A stretch of DNA of 44,725 bases from Chloroflexota bacterium (GTDB lineage Bacteria; Chloroflexota; Anaerolineae; Aggregatilineales; J027), in contig RFGP01000063.1 in assembly GCA_003697365.1 (NCBI GenBank), positions 1 to 44,725 on the forward strand, read 5' to 3'. The position numbers and the translations under genes were made by a program. Numbering within the stretch: position 1 is the first letter of the stretch; the number at the start of each line of letters is the position of its first letter. Positions 7,836 to 17,216 of this stretch are shown piece by piece. The notes under the pieces are model-generated. The model was not told the DNA's origin and did not search any database. It saw only the letters and a program-made list of their open reading frames with translations.

Positions 7836-8207
7836 TTAGCTCTCATCACCGCCAGAGCTACTGTTATTAAGTTGTTCGCGCATGGCTGCTTCATTAGGCA
7901 CAAGTGTCAGTCGTTCAGTTAAACCGACCATGCTAAACAATTTGCGGTAATGCGACGATAAGCCATAGGCATAAACCTTCCGCCCAGCACGGGTTGCATC
8001 TTCTACCAAGCTAATAACTAACCCAATGCCAGCACTATTCAAATAATCACTGTTTTCAAAATTCATTGCCAGCGTTTCTACTTTATTGACTGCAAGATGA
8101 TTGTAAGCGGCATACGCTGATTCACGTGTTTGCGCTACAACATCACGCGGAAAATCGAGAAAACCCAACTTATCTTCTTGACGATGAGTGACTTCCTTAG
8201 AAGCCAT
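7836..8207 (-). CDS. STAS-domain protein, anti-anti-sigma factor type
   Basis: About 123 residues from the ATG at 8205-8207, which has a GGAGG ribosome binding site 5 bases upstream. The track's longer version begins at a TTG and adds 17 poorly supported residues. The core [21 protein letters not shown] to GLTERLTLV is a STAS domain of the SpoIIAA/RsbV type, with Ser in the NSAG motif as the likely phosphorylation site. Such proteins switch partners between an anti-sigma-type kinase and a PP2C phosphatase. Both activities are predicted in the gene directly upstream, making this its probable substrate. The downstream target is not evident. Confidence 0.85.
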   Translation of the reverse strand: MASKEVTHRQEDKLGFLDFPRDVVAQTRESAYAAYNHLAVNKVETLAMNFENSDYLNSAGIGLVISLVEDATRAGRKVYAYGLSSHYRKLFSMVGLTERLTLVPNEAAMREQLNNSSSGGDES

Positions 8208-8257
8208 TAGCGCCTCCATACTCTCAGAATTATAAAATTGCAATCTTTCTATATACA

Positions 8258-8266
8258 ACTATAACA
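8258..8266 (-). promoter_or_regulatory. Extended -10 promoter for the STAS gene (TGTTATAGT)
   Basis: On the minus strand TG-T-TATAGT lies about 50 bases before the ATG at 8207. Transcription would start near 8251, downstream of the TTG that the longer ORF uses. This supports the shorter start and gives the STAS gene its own promoter besides any read-through from 8288-11239. Confidence 0.35.
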
Positions 8267-8287
8267 TCAACTTATTCAAAATGCCTA

Positions 8288-11239
8288 TCATTCACTTTCA
8301 TCAACCCATTCTTCTTCATCTGCCTTAGCGACATCCTCTTCAGAAGAATTGGCCCCATTAAGGAAAATCGTCATGCGTATTTCATTACCTTCTGGTGAAC
8401 GCGACACCTCGAATTCATCCATCAGATTCTGCATGAAGAACAATCCCCAACCGCGTGTTGAATCTTCACGCCCCGGCGCAGGCAAGGGGTTCGGGATAAT
8501 TTGCCGCCCGCGATCTTGCACACGAATTTCGAGATGCTCATCAGATGCGCTCATCATAACTGTAACCGATGTCGCTTTATCTTCTAGGTTACCATGCTCA
8601 ATGGCATTCATTACAGCTTCGGCAACAGCGGTTTTGACATCTTCTACTTTTTCATCAGGAAAGCCCATCTGCTTTGCAAGTGCTTCAGCAGCACTACGTG
8701 CTACCTTCTCAAAGCCCAAAATACTTGGAATGAAGATTTCTACGTTTTCTCGTGGCATGACGTATTCCTCATCAATTAATGGTTCACTAGCAGAAAGTTG
8801 TTGAGTAAGAACTGTTATTACATTCGTTTTATTCTCAAGCACTAAATTAGTGCTGTCTTCAATAGCTGTGGTTGGGGTCGCGCCATTGGTCGTAGATACT
8901 GCACCTACTGTTACTTCCGAAGTTTGAATCACCATAATGGTTAGGTCATCTTGTGCGTCTTGACCTGCAAGATGACGATTAACGGCATTCAATATGCGAT
9001 CACGCGCACCATAAGCGTCAATATCGGGTGGAAAAGTTTCTAATAACGCCTCTAGGCGCTCAAAACCAAAAAAGTCACCGCGAGGGTCTTGGGCCTCAAT
9101 AATACCGTCGCTGAACAGTACCATCATAGAACCGGGCGGCAGTTTAACAACACGTTGTGAGTAGTTTGTACGTTGTGATGCCCCCAGTGGATACCCACCA
9201 ACATCGACAAAGTCCCAAGGTTGTGTTGGGGTACGCCAATAAGGTTGAACCATACCAGCATTTGCAATCGCAATCTCATATTTTTCAGGGTCAAAAATTG
9301 CAGCGATAAGCGCGCTATTCATTTGTACTTGTAACAGACGTTCCAACAAGCGCTCATTGAGGCGATTGAGCAATGCCCCCGGCTCTCGATACCGAACCAC
9401 TTCATCACGTAATGCTGTCGTCAGCACCGCCATAATCAGTGCTGCAGGCATCCCCTTACCACTAACATCTCCTACGAAAATACCAACTTTTCCGTCAGGA
9501 AGCGGAATAATCTGGAAATAGTCTCCGCTAACTTGACGAGCAGGTTTTGACTCAAAAGCCATTTGTAAATGTGGAAAGTTAAATGCTTCATCAGTCGGTA
9601 GCAAGCTCGATTGAATGGTACGAGCAAGTGCTAATTCACGCTCAAAACGAGTTACATCGCGGTCATGCAAACGTGCATTTTGTAGTGCCACGCTCGCCTG
9701 ATCAGCAAAGGCCTCTGCCATTTCAATATCATCTTCAGAAAAAGCGCGAATTTTGCTGCTGTTAACATTCAAAACACCAACAAATTCATCTCGCATTCGT
9801 AACGGAAGGCCCATCCACGATTTAATATCGCTACCTTCCATTGCACTCCAACGAGGATCAACACTTGTATCATCAATAATCACTGGGCGACCTGAAGTAA
9901 TTACTTCTCTTGCTGCAGCTGTTTCTTCAATTGAAAAGATGCGATTTGCATGTTGTTCGACATCTTCACCCTGATGAGCAGCAACTTCTAGCTCACCGCG
10001 ATTATTTAATAATAGGATTGAAGCGCTGTAATAGGGAATAATCTTCCGCAACTCGCTTAAAACTTCTTCCATTACCTCTTCAAAGTTTAGCGTAGAATTC
10101 AATGCGCGCGAAACTTCAAGCAAAGTACGGGTGGCACGCTGCATGGAAGATTGTTCTTGGCGCTCGCCAATTTCTCGCAAAAGCTGCCTAAAGCCCACGA
10201 ACGCAAACGTTAAGAGGAGTAGTACAGCGCCAACAGCAATCATAAAAATTGTCCGAAGGTCAGCAGCAATAAGCTCGCTGGCTTCACGACTATCTCGGCT
10301 GACAAGAACAATAAATTTTCGCCCTAATAACGTCGCAGGCGAGAACGTCCCATTATATTCAGTATCGCCAAGTTGATATGTTTGTGATGTGGTGTCATTG
10401 ATAGCAATGATCTCACGTCGCTCAAAGACATCAGCGGGCGTTCCCGCTAAAAGCGCTGCCCCAGAACGGAAAATGAGATTTCCAGAATAATCAAATATCC
10501 ATATTTGACCCGTTTCAGTTTGATCAAGGTCAGCAATAACATCTGCCAACACATCTGCCATTGCCGCCTCAATATCAATTTCGTGCGCTAAAAATTCAAC
10601 AGTACTACTTCGGGTAATAAAAGGTGTAATTAAAACATAAGTTGCTGATGAGGGATTATCAGAACGCGAAGCTCTGTAAAATAAGCGCGTATCTGCAATC
10701 ATGCCTGATTCAGTGCCTGCAAGGCTAATCTCATTAAGTGCTTGCATCGCCCCATCAGGCAACGTAAAAGGAATAACATCGCTCTCTACACCATCAGGTC
10801 GCCATAAACGTCGTGCAGCCAAACCTGAAGGTTCATCAGGATCAAGACGAAATTGTACTACGCTGCGGGTAATGCCAAAGCGGCCATTTTCCGTTATATT
10901 GTTCCCAATAGCGATAAGAGCATCATTATCGTCTCTGCGGGCAATAGATTGAATTGCCTCGTTTTGCGAAAGTTGAAACGACTCAATACTCAATTGCGTA
11001 AAATAAGCCTCTACTTGCCGCGCAGCAGAGTTTGCAATTTGGTTTTGCTGTGTTTGAAATTGTTCTTGGACTGTTTCAGAAATAACATTACTAGCCAATA
11101 ATGTTACGCCGGCAATCATTGCCAATACAATAACAAGCCCCACAACAAAACCCACTAAATAGGTAAATGGTATTTGTTTGAACACGAAACCATTGCTCCC
11201 ATAAAACCACTCTCGCGTGAATGCTAAAAAGTATAACAT
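8288..11239 (-). CDS. Membrane sensor with GAF, PP2C (SpoIIE) phosphatase and RsbW-type kinase domains
   Basis: A 983-residue protein combining both enzymes of a partner switch. The domains in order are a membrane helix (about 26-50), an extracytoplasmic Cache-like sensor (about 52-325), a second helix (331-353), GAF (about 370-525), SpoIIE-type PP2C phosphatase (about 540-775) and a C-terminal HATPase (about 832-962). Phosphatase metal ligands are seen in SGDYFQ (Asp573), GDVSGKG (Asp591), FSDG (Asp711) and DDLT. The kinase N-box is AEAVMNAIEHGN, followed by DRGRQ and RGWGLFFM. By family, the phosphatase dephosphorylates and the kinase phosphorylates a STAS protein, and the STAS gene lies immediately downstream. 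The sensor ligand is unknown. Having opposing activities in one chain is less common than the separate RsbU and RsbW of Bacillus. Confidence 0.9.
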   Translation of the reverse strand: MLYFLAFTREWFYGSNGFVFKQIPFTYLVGFVVGLVIVLAMIAGVTLLASNVISETVQEQFQTQQNQIANSAARQVEAYFTQLSIESFQLSQNEAIQSIARRDDNDALIAIGNNITENGRFGITRSVVQFRLDPDEPSGLAARRLWRPDGVESDVIPFTLPDGAMQALNEISLAGTESGMIADTRLFYRASRSDNPSSATYVLITPFITRSSTVEFLAHEIDIEAAMADVLADVIADLDQTETGQIWIFDYSGNLIFRSGAALLAGTPADVFERREIIAINDTTSQTYQLGDTEYNGTFSPATLLGRKFIVLVSRDSREASELIAADLRTIFMIAVGAVLLLLTFAFVGFRQLLREIGERQEQSSMQRATRTLLEVSRALNSTLNFEEVMEEVLSELRKIIPYYSASILLLNNRGELEVAAHQGEDVEQHANRIFSIEETAAAREVITSGRPVIIDDTSVDPRWSAMEGSDIKSWMGLPLRMRDEFVGVLNVNSSKIRAFSEDDIEMAEAFADQASVALQNARLHDRDVTRFERELALARTIQSSLLPTDEAFNFPHLQMAFESKPARQVSGDYFQIIPLPDGKVGIFVGDVSGKGMPAALIMAVLTTALRDEVVRYREPGALLNRLNERLLERLLQVQMNSALIAAIFDPEKYEIAIANAGMVQPYWRTPTQPWDFVDVGGYPLGASQRTNYSQRVVKLPPGSMMVLFSDGIIEAQDPRGDFFGFERLEALLETFPPDIDAYGARDRILNAVNRHLAGQDAQDDLTIMVIQTSEVTVGAVSTTNGATPTTAIEDSTNLVLENKTNVITVLTQQLSASEPLIDEEYVMPRENVEIFIPSILGFEKVARSAAEALAKQMGFPDEKVEDVKTAVAEAVMNAIEHGNLEDKATSVTVMMSASDEHLEIRVQDRGRQIIPNPLPAPGREDSTRGWGLFFMQNLMDEFEVSRSPEGNEIRMTIFLNGANSSEEDVAKADEEEWVDESE

Positions 11240-11252
11240 AGTTTGTTTCTTG

Positions 11253-11261
11253 TGCTATAAT
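11253..11261 (+). promoter_or_regulatory. Extended -10 promoter for tatA (TGCTATAAT)
   Basis: A perfect TATAAT with TG one base upstream lies 50 bases before the tatA ATG. A weak -35-like ATAACA sits at 11233-11238, overlapping the start codon of the divergent sensor gene. Transcription would begin near 11268. Confidence 0.55.
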
Positions 11262-11310
11262 GGGACTCAAGGATTTTGTAAAAATTTAAAGTCAAGGAGA
11301 TTTGGTAAAG

Positions 11311-11493
11311 ATGGGTAGCTTAGGCCCAACAGAGCTTATTATCATTCTTGTTATTGTAATCTTACTTTTTGGCGTAGGGCGTGTTTCCCGTCTTGGCGGT
11401 GAGCTTGGTAGCGCTATTCGTGAATTTCGCAAAGGGCTACAAGGTGAAGAAGCAACAACTACCGCCGGAGAAACCAAACAGGAAGATAAATAA
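11311..11493 (+). CDS. tatA: Twin-arginine translocase subunit TatA
   Basis: A 60-residue protein with the TatA layout: a short N-terminal stretch, one membrane helix (about residues 8-22), the FGVGRVSRLGGELGSAIREF amphipathic helix and a polar tail. TatA subunits assemble the pore that exports folded proteins bearing RR signals. I start it at the ATG at 11311. The track's start at 11302 is a TTG only 2 bases from the GGAG box. No tatC is in the window. One downstream protein (31080-31994) begins with an RR motif. Confidence 0.9.
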   Translation: MGSLGPTELIIILVIVILLFGVGRVSRLGGELGSAIREFRKGLQGEEATTTAGETKQEDK

Positions 11494-11578
11494 AATCATT
11501 TCTAATAACATTAATTTAAGCAACCATAGTTTATCAACGCTACTACAACGAAATACTACAAAATCATACTGTGTATCG

Positions 11579-11587
11579 TGTTATAAT
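11579..11587 (+). promoter_or_regulatory. Extended -10 promoter for the mutase gene (TGTTATAAT)
   Basis: TG-T-TATAAT lies 46 bases before the mutase ATG, with transcription predicted near 11594. There is no convincing -35. Together with 1143 and 11253 it shows a consistent TGnTATAAT style in this genome. Confidence 0.5.
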
Positions 11588-11633
11588 TTTGGCAAAGTTT
11601 GCATCTGCCAAATATTTATAAGGATACAGAGCT

Positions 11634-13316
11634 ATGGTTGCATATCAATTATTGAACGAGCTCCAACAACAACGTGAACGCTGGGAATCTACTACTCTTA
11701 GAAAAACGCTTGAAGCAATGCCTGAAAGGCGCGAGACCTTCATCACAGAGAGTAGTCGTCCTGTTGAGCGTTTATATACCCCGCTAGATATTGCTGACAC
11801 AGATTATTTAGAACATATTGGATTCCCCGGTGAATATCCTTTCACACGTGGAGTTCATGCTACGGGGCATCGGGGTAAGTTATGGACAATGCGCATGTTT
11901 GCAGGCTTTGGAACAGCCGAAGATACCAATGCGCGTTTCAAATACCTACTATCACAGGGTAACATGGGGCTAAGCGTCGCTTTCGATCTACCAACACTAA
12001 TGGGGTATGACACAGATGCTCCTGAAGCATTAGGAGAATTTGGCAAGTGCGGTGTTGCTATCTCATCCCTTAAAGATATGGAAATTTTAATGGATGGAAT
12101 TCCCTTAGGTGAAGTTTCGACCTCAATGACGATTAACAGTCCCGCAGCAGTCATTCTAGCGTTTTACATTGCCGCCGCCGAAAAACAAGGCGTACCCATG
12201 TCTCAATTACGCGGAACATTACAGAATGACATTTTGAAGGAATTTACAGCACAAAAAGAATATATCTTCCCTCCAGAGCCTTCAATGCGACTTGTGACAG
12301 ACACGATTGAATTTGCCACAAAACACATGCCTAAGTGGAACACGGTCAGCGTCAGTGGGTATCATATACGTGAAGCGGGAAGTACGGCTGCTCAAGAACT
12401 TGCTTTTACTTTACTGGATGGTATGGAATACGTCCGTTGGGCAATTGCGCGCGGTCTAAATGTCGATGATTTTGCGCCACGCATATCATTTTTCTTCAAT
12501 GTTCATAATGACTTTTTTGAGGAAATCGCCAAACTTCGGGCGGCGCGGCGAATCTGGGCACGAGAAATGCGCGAGACGTTTGGCGCAAAGAACCCACGTT
12601 CTTGGTTATGCCGTTTTCATTGCCAAACGGCAGGCGTATCTTTAACTGCTCAGCAGCCTGAAAACAACATTGCGCGTGTAGCTATTCAAGCCCTCGCGGC
12701 GGTGCTTGGTGGTACACAATCTCTCCATACTAATAGCATGGATGAAGCATTAGCGCTACCTTCTGCAAAAGCCGTCACAATCGCCTTGCGCACTCAGCAA
12801 ATCATCGCTCATGAGACAGGAGTCGCCAATACTGTTGATCCGTTAGGTGGCTCTTATTTTGTTGAATATTTAACCAACCAAATGGAACGAGAATTTTACG
12901 ACTACAAACAGCGCGTAGAAGATTTAGGCGGTGTTTTACCAGCTATTGAAGCTGGGTTCTTCCAACAAGAGATCGCCGATTCAGCGTTCCGTCATGCTCA
13001 AGAAGTAGAGCGAAAAGAACGAATCATTGTAGGGGTTAATGAGTATGTAGACGAAGATGAGGTATTGGAAATCCCGTTACTTGACATTGATCCAAAAGGC
13101 TATGATCGCCAAGTTGAACGCTTACAAACCATTCGCCGTGAACGTGATCAAGAACGCGCGCAAAATGCACTATCAGCTTTACGTAAAGCCTGCGAAGGCA
13201 CAGAGAACGTCATGCCCTACTTGTTAGAATGCGCTCATGCATATTGTACATTGCAAGAAGCAGTTGATGTGATGCGTGATGTTTTTGGTATCTATCAAGA
13301 ACAACACATCATCTAA
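11634..13316 (+). CDS. Methylmalonyl-CoA-mutase-family large subunit, isobutyryl-CoA/acyl-CoA mutase-like
   Basis: A 560-residue substrate-binding TIM-barrel subunit of an adenosylcobalamin-dependent acyl-CoA mutase, without the C-terminal B12-binding domain found in single-chain methylmalonyl-CoA mutases. Diagnostic stretches are [50 protein letters not shown] and [20 protein letters not shown]. The tyrosine that binds the methylmalonyl carboxylate aligns with His75, and the matching arginine with Gln207 (FTAQKEY). Glutamine there is characteristic of isobutyryl-CoA and 2-hydroxyisobutyryl-CoA mutases, so the substrate is probably not methylmalonyl-CoA. A separate small B12 subunit must be elsewhere. 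An acyl-CoA ligase gene follows, which may supply the CoA ester. Confidence 0.85.
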   Translation: MVAYQLLNELQQQRERWESTTLRKTLEAMPERRETFITESSRPVERLYTPLDIADTDYLEHIGFPGEYPFTRGVHATGHRGKLWTMRMFAGFGTAEDTNARFKYLLSQGNMGLSVAFDLPTLMGYDTDAPEALGEFGKCGVAISSLKDMEILMDGIPLGEVSTSMTINSPAAVILAFYIAAAEKQGVPMSQLRGTLQNDILKEFTAQKEYIFPPEPSMRLVTDTIEFATKHMPKWNTVSVSGYHIREAGSTAAQELAFTLLDGMEYVRWAIARGLNVDDFAPRISFFFNVHNDFFEEIAKLRAARRIWAREMRETFGAKNPRSWLCRFHCQTAGVSLTAQQPENNIARVAIQALAAVLGGTQSLHTNSMDEALALPSAKAVTIALRTQQIIAHETGVANTVDPLGGSYFVEYLTNQMEREFYDYKQRVEDLGGVLPAIEAGFFQQEIADSAFRHAQEVERKERIIVGVNEYVDEDEVLEIPLLDIDPKGYDRQVERLQTIRRERDQERAQNALSALRKACEGTENVMPYLLECAHAYCTLQEAVDVMRDVFGIYQEQHII

Positions 13317-13328
13317 AAATTTAGTTTT

Positions 13329-13350
13329 GGGGATGGTTTTTGCCATCCCC
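13329..13350 (+). terminator. Hairpin after the mutase gene
   Basis: GGGGATGG pairs perfectly with CCATCCCC around a 6-base loop, 13 bases after the mutase stop, followed by CTCTTT. The T-run is weak, so termination may be partial and allow read-through to the ligase. Confidence 0.6.
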
Positions 13351-13388
13351 CTCTTTAATTGAAATAAAATTTATTGGAGATTTTCAAG

Positions 13389-15155
13389 ATGGTCACTTAT
13401 TTAGATCGCCCATGGTTAAGTAACTACGATGAACATGTTCCGCATTCTTTAGCACCATATCCTGATTGGACAATTCCAGATTTGTTAAAAATGGCGGCGG
13501 CAGAAATTCCAAACACTCCGTCGATCATTATGCCTTCCCATCTCCCACTTATCGGAAACGTTGCCAAGATTACTACCTATCAGCAACTCTACGAACAAGC
13601 GAATGCACTAAGCAACGCTCTTCTAAGCGATGAATTTGGTCTAAAGAAAGGCGATCGCGTCGCTATTTTATTGCCGAACAGTGCAGCGTTTGTTATCTCA
13701 TGGTTTGGTATTTTAGGCGCAGGAATGGTTGCAGTAGGTATTAACCCAACATATCCCCCCGAACGTATTGCAGAGATGCTGCGCGATTCAGGGGCAAAAG
13801 CCATCATTACACTTAGCCTTTTTTACAATAGCTTAAAACAAGTGCGTTCCCAAACCCCGCTAGAGAAGATAATCGTAGCGTACATTAAGGATGATTTTCA
13901 TGGGTTGGCAAAGTTCCTCTTCGGATTAACGCGCGAGAAAAAAGACGGTCATGCTGTGCAAGTGGACACAGGCGATTATGTCCTAAGTGATTTGTTGCGT
14001 CGCTATCCTAAAACCCCACCCGCCATTGAAATTAAAAATACAGACTATGCTATTTTCCAATATACTGGTGGCACAACAGGCCCCAGTAAAGCTGCTGTTT
14101 CTACACATAGCGCCATTGTTGCGAACACTTTACAACAAAACGCATGGCTTAGTGGCACACAAAAGAGCGAGGCGGGTAGAAAGATGCTAGCCGCTATTCC
14201 CTTCTATCATGTCTTCGGCATGATTTCTGTCATTGCTAGTTCTATCACAGCCAGAGCTACAATGGTGATTGTGATCAATGCCCGTGACATTGATAATTTG
14301 TTGAATATTATCAACACTTATAAGCCTCATATTTTTCACGGTGTACCAGCGCTCTATAATGCCATCAATGTTCACCCTAGTGTCCAATCGGGCAAAATTG
14401 ACCTATCCTCAATTGAATATTGTTTAAGTGGTTCAGCGCCTTTACCACGCCCTACTAAAGATCAGTTTGAAGCATTAAGTGGTGGCAAGTTAATTGAAGG
14501 GTATGGCATGAGTGAAGCCCCTACTGCGACACATTGCAACCCTCTAAATGGGGAAAATCGCCCCGGTTCAGTGGGATTGCCTTTGCCTGATGTACTCTGT
14601 CGTATTGTTGATCCAGAAGAACCATTACGCGAGCTGCCAGTTGGTGAAGTGGGCGAAATTGCCATTCATGGCCCACAACTCATGTCACACTATCATGAGC
14701 GCCCAACTGAAACCCAAAATACAATTGTGACCGATGAAGAAGGACGACGTTGGCTGCTTACCGGTGACTTAGGGCGCATGAGTGAGGATGGATACTTCTA
14801 TATCGTTGATCGTAAGAAGGATATGGCGCTCATTGGTGGATTTAATGTATATCCTAACCAAGTTGATCAAGTCCTCAATGAGCACCCAGCAGTAGCGGAA
14901 GTGGCGGTAGGAGTTATACCACACCCCGAAAAAGTTGGGCAAGAAGCCCTAAAGGCATGGGTTGTTGTCAAAGAAGGCATGTCTGTTACCCCAGAAGAAC
15001 TTATGGAATTTGCCTCTCGCAAACTTGCCCGATATGAGATTCCTTCTCGTTATGAATTTATTGATAGCTTGCCTCGCACAGCTGTTGGAAAGATTTTGCG
15101 ACGCGAGCTAATTCGACGAGAACTAGAACAACAAGAGCAACAACATTCGTCCTGA
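13389..15155 (+). CDS. Acyl-CoA ligase (AMP-forming, long-chain fatty acid type)
   Basis: A 588-residue adenylate-forming enzyme that activates a carboxylic acid with ATP and CoA. It contains the P-loop YTGGTTGPSKAA (225-236), the EGYGMSE motif, TGDLGRMSEDGYFYIVDRKKD and the C-terminal PRTAVGKILRREL with the catalytic lysine. The GGFNVYP hinge is typical of FadD-like ligases. I start at the ATG at 13389, 9 bases after GGAG. The track's extra five residues begin at a TTG lying on the ribosome binding site. It may prepare substrates for the adjacent mutase, but chain length cannot be read from the sequence. Confidence 0.92.
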   Translation: MVTYLDRPWLSNYDEHVPHSLAPYPDWTIPDLLKMAAAEIPNTPSIIMPSHLPLIGNVAKITTYQQLYEQANALSNALLSDEFGLKKGDRVAILLPNSAAFVISWFGILGAGMVAVGINPTYPPERIAEMLRDSGAKAIITLSLFYNSLKQVRSQTPLEKIIVAYIKDDFHGLAKFLFGLTREKKDGHAVQVDTGDYVLSDLLRRYPKTPPAIEIKNTDYAIFQYTGGTTGPSKAAVSTHSAIVANTLQQNAWLSGTQKSEAGRKMLAAIPFYHVFGMISVIASSITARATMVIVINARDIDNLLNIINTYKPHIFHGVPALYNAINVHPSVQSGKIDLSSIEYCLSGSAPLPRPTKDQFEALSGGKLIEGYGMSEAPTATHCNPLNGENRPGSVGLPLPDVLCRIVDPEEPLRELPVGEVGEIAIHGPQLMSHYHERPTETQNTIVTDEEGRRWLLTGDLGRMSEDGYFYIVDRKKDMALIGGFNVYPNQVDQVLNEHPAVAEVAVGVIPHPEKVGQEALKAWVVVKEGMSVTPEELMEFASRKLARYEIPSRYEFIDSLPRTAVGKILRRELIRRELEQQEQQHSS

Positions 15156-15160
15156 AAATT

Positions 15161-15185
15161 GAAAAAGGGGAGGCAAACACTCCCC
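15161..15185. terminator. Bidirectional terminator between ligase and response regulator
   Basis: GGGGAG pairs with CTCCCC around a 7-base loop between two convergent genes. Read on the minus strand the stem is followed by TTTTT, so it mainly serves the response regulator. On the plus strand the tail is only CTCTAACTC. Confidence 0.7.
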
Positions 15186-15187
15186 CT

Positions 15188-15865
15188 CTAACTCTCATCC
15201 TCCGATAAATCAACATAACGCTCTATGTGATTTTTTACTGCGAATACTGCTGCCTCAGCACGATTAGTGACATGCAGGGCGCTTAAGATTTTACCAACAT
15301 AATTGCGTACAGTGCCTTCACCTAGATAGAGCTTTTGCGCAATTTCTCGATTCGTTAATCCGCGTGCAATCAAAGCTAAGATATGCAATTCTCGCTCGCT
15401 GAGCTCGGCAAACACTGAAGCCTCTTTAATATGAGCTGCCTCACGCACTTCATTAAGCAACGTTTGAGCAACAGCAGAATCAATAACCGCTTCTCCGCTG
15501 ACCACACGCAAAATATCTTCAACCAACTTTGAACTATCAACGCGCTTCAAAACATAGCCTACTGCACCAGCGCGTACAGCATCCATGACAAGTTCATCTT
15601 CAGCATAGGATGTGAGCATGATCACGCGCATCTGTGGATGCTTTTTCAGAATCTGCTCACATGCCTCAATACCAGACATTCCGCCCGGCATTCGGATGTC
15701 CATTAATACAACATCAGGTTCGTAAGCATCAGCTTGACGAATTGCCTCTTCCCCACTGCTCGCTTCTGCGACCACAATAAAATGGGGTTGATTATCTAAT
15801 ATAGCACGCAAACCAGCACGTACTACGGCATGATCATCTACAATAAGCAGGCGATAGTGCGACAA
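15188..15865 (-). CDS. NarL/LuxR-family response regulator
   Basis: A 225-residue two-domain regulator. The receiver domain has the acidic pocket VDDH (Asp10, Asp11), phospho-acceptor Asp56 in VLMDIRMP, the MLTSY switch threonine and the conserved lysine in VLKR. The C-terminal LuxR helix-turn-helix is LSERELHILALIARGLTNREIAQKLYLGEGTVRNYV. It is divergent from a NarX-type kinase gene 118 bases away, its most likely partner. Target genes are not evident. Confidence 0.94.
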   Translation of the reverse strand: MSHYRLLIVDDHAVVRAGLRAILDNQPHFIVVAEASSGEEAIRQADAYEPDVVLMDIRMPGGMSGIEACEQILKKHPQMRVIMLTSYAEDELVMDAVRAGAVGYVLKRVDSSKLVEDILRVVSGEAVIDSAVAQTLLNEVREAAHIKEASVFAELSERELHILALIARGLTNREIAQKLYLGEGTVRNYVGKILSALHVTNRAEAAVFAVKNHIERYVDLSEDES

Positions 15866-15982
15866 CGTTATTACCTCTGTCCTTAATTTTTAATGACAAA
15901 CTACTCATTACATAGATTCTATTGTATCGTATGCTAAACTATTGTGTAGCCTCTGAAAATATTATCATACTGAAGGTGTTTA

Positions 15983-17128
15983 ATGAAGTTTTCAGCAGAC
16001 ATCTCTCAAATACAAGCCTTAACCGAAGCAGCAACCAGTGTTTTTCGAGAGTTAGATTTGCCGCGTACATTACAGAACATCGCCGACATTGCACGTGAAA
16101 TGGTGGGCGCTAAATATGCTGCCTTAGGTGTACCTTCACGTGATGGTAGCGGTTTGCGCGCATTCATAGCATCTGGCATGGATAAACAGCTTATTACTAA
16201 GGTTGAACATGAGCCTCATGGGAGAGGTTTATTAGGTGCCCTGCTACAAATAGACCATCCCATACGTTTAGAAAACATACAAGATGACCCCCGTTCTGTA
16301 GGCTTCTGCGATAATCATCCAGTGATGACCAGCTTTCTAGGGGTACCGATTATTGGTCGCAACAAACAGCGGCTGGGCAATCTTTATATTAGCGATCGTA
16401 TTGATGGGCGGCCATTTGACGAATTTGATGAAAATTTACTCGTTTTATTTGCTTCTTTTGCTGCCATAGCCATCGAAAACTCCCAACTTCATCAAAAACT
16501 ACAAGCCGCAGCATTACGTAATGAGCGAGATCGAATTAGTATGGAGCTTCACGATGGCATTATTCAAGAGATCTATGCTGTTGGCATGAAACTCGAAATC
16601 TTGCGCGGCATGATCCAGTTAGACGAAAAAAGCAAAACACACTTTATGCAAATTGTTGATAACCTAAATTCAATTATTGAAAATATTCGCATCTATATTC
16701 GTAATTTGAATAATGCCAATGTGGTGCAAGCAGTTTCCTTCCAACAACAGATAGAAAACTTAGTTGAGCATTTTCGTGCTTTTTCAGGAATTGCGGTCAA
16801 CCTTAACTTACCCGATACTCTCCCCAATTTAACTGATAATCAACGCCATTCTTTATCTCAAGTAATTCGAGAGGCACTTGCCAACATCGCACGTCATGCA
16901 CAAGCTACCCAAGCAAGCGTTATGATGAAGATAGAGGATGAAGAGTTATATTTGTCGATAGAAGACAATGGAATAGGCATGGATCCGTCTAAAATTCATG
17001 ATAACAGTCATTTTGGCTTAGGGAATATGGAACAACGCATTCGACGCTTGCATGGTTTCATGAATATTATGAGTGCGCCCAATCAAGGAACAAAAATTCA
17101 GATCATCATCCCAATTAAAGTAACTTAA
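15983..17128 (+). CDS. GAF-domain histidine kinase, NarX/DevS-like
   Basis: A 381-residue soluble sensor kinase. Residues 15-168 form one GAF domain containing DPRSVGFCDNHPVMTSFLGV, a segment shared with the DevS/DosT-type GAF family. The HisKA_3 dimerisation helix carries phospho-acceptor His190 in ERDRISMELHDG. The HATPase domain (about 285-380) shows REALANIARHA and DNGIGMD. It has no membrane helix, so it senses a cytoplasmic signal. DevS GAF domains bind haem, but I cannot assign haem binding here. It pairs with the divergent NarL-type regulator. Confidence 0.92.
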   Translation: MKFSADISQIQALTEAATSVFRELDLPRTLQNIADIAREMVGAKYAALGVPSRDGSGLRAFIASGMDKQLITKVEHEPHGRGLLGALLQIDHPIRLENIQDDPRSVGFCDNHPVMTSFLGVPIIGRNKQRLGNLYISDRIDGRPFDEFDENLLVLFASFAAIAIENSQLHQKLQAAALRNERDRISMELHDGIIQEIYAVGMKLEILRGMIQLDEKSKTHFMQIVDNLNSIIENIRIYIRNLNNANVVQAVSFQQQIENLVEHFRAFSGIAVNLNLPDTLPNLTDNQRHSLSQVIREALANIARHAQATQASVMMKIEDEELYLSIEDNGIGMDPSKIHDNSHFGLGNMEQRIRRLHGFMNIMSAPNQGTKIQIIIPIKVT

Positions 17129-17160
17129 TGGCTTGCCAACGCTCGCTAATCTCATCATAA

Positions 17161-17216
17161 TGGGTGACATGATTCTATAAATTGCATTATACTAACTGGA
17201 TAGCAAGGGTCACCCA
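17161..17216. promoter_or_regulatory. Promoter flanked by an 8-bp inverted repeat
   Basis: TGGGTGAC (17161-17168) and GTCACCCA (17209-17216) are exact inverted copies. Between and overlapping them is a promoter: GTGACA (17164-17169) as -35, an 18-base spacer and TATACT (17188-17193) as -10. A start near 17200 would exclude the left arm from the transcript, so the repeat is more likely a DNA operator than an RNA hairpin. AATGGGTGAC also occurs upstream of the small gene at 33975-34262. Confidence 0.4.

Noticed and set aside
11381-11677. 98-aa ORF overlapping tatA in another frame
   Set aside because: It is a shadow of tatA and the following promoter region, and tatA itself is clear in the other frame.
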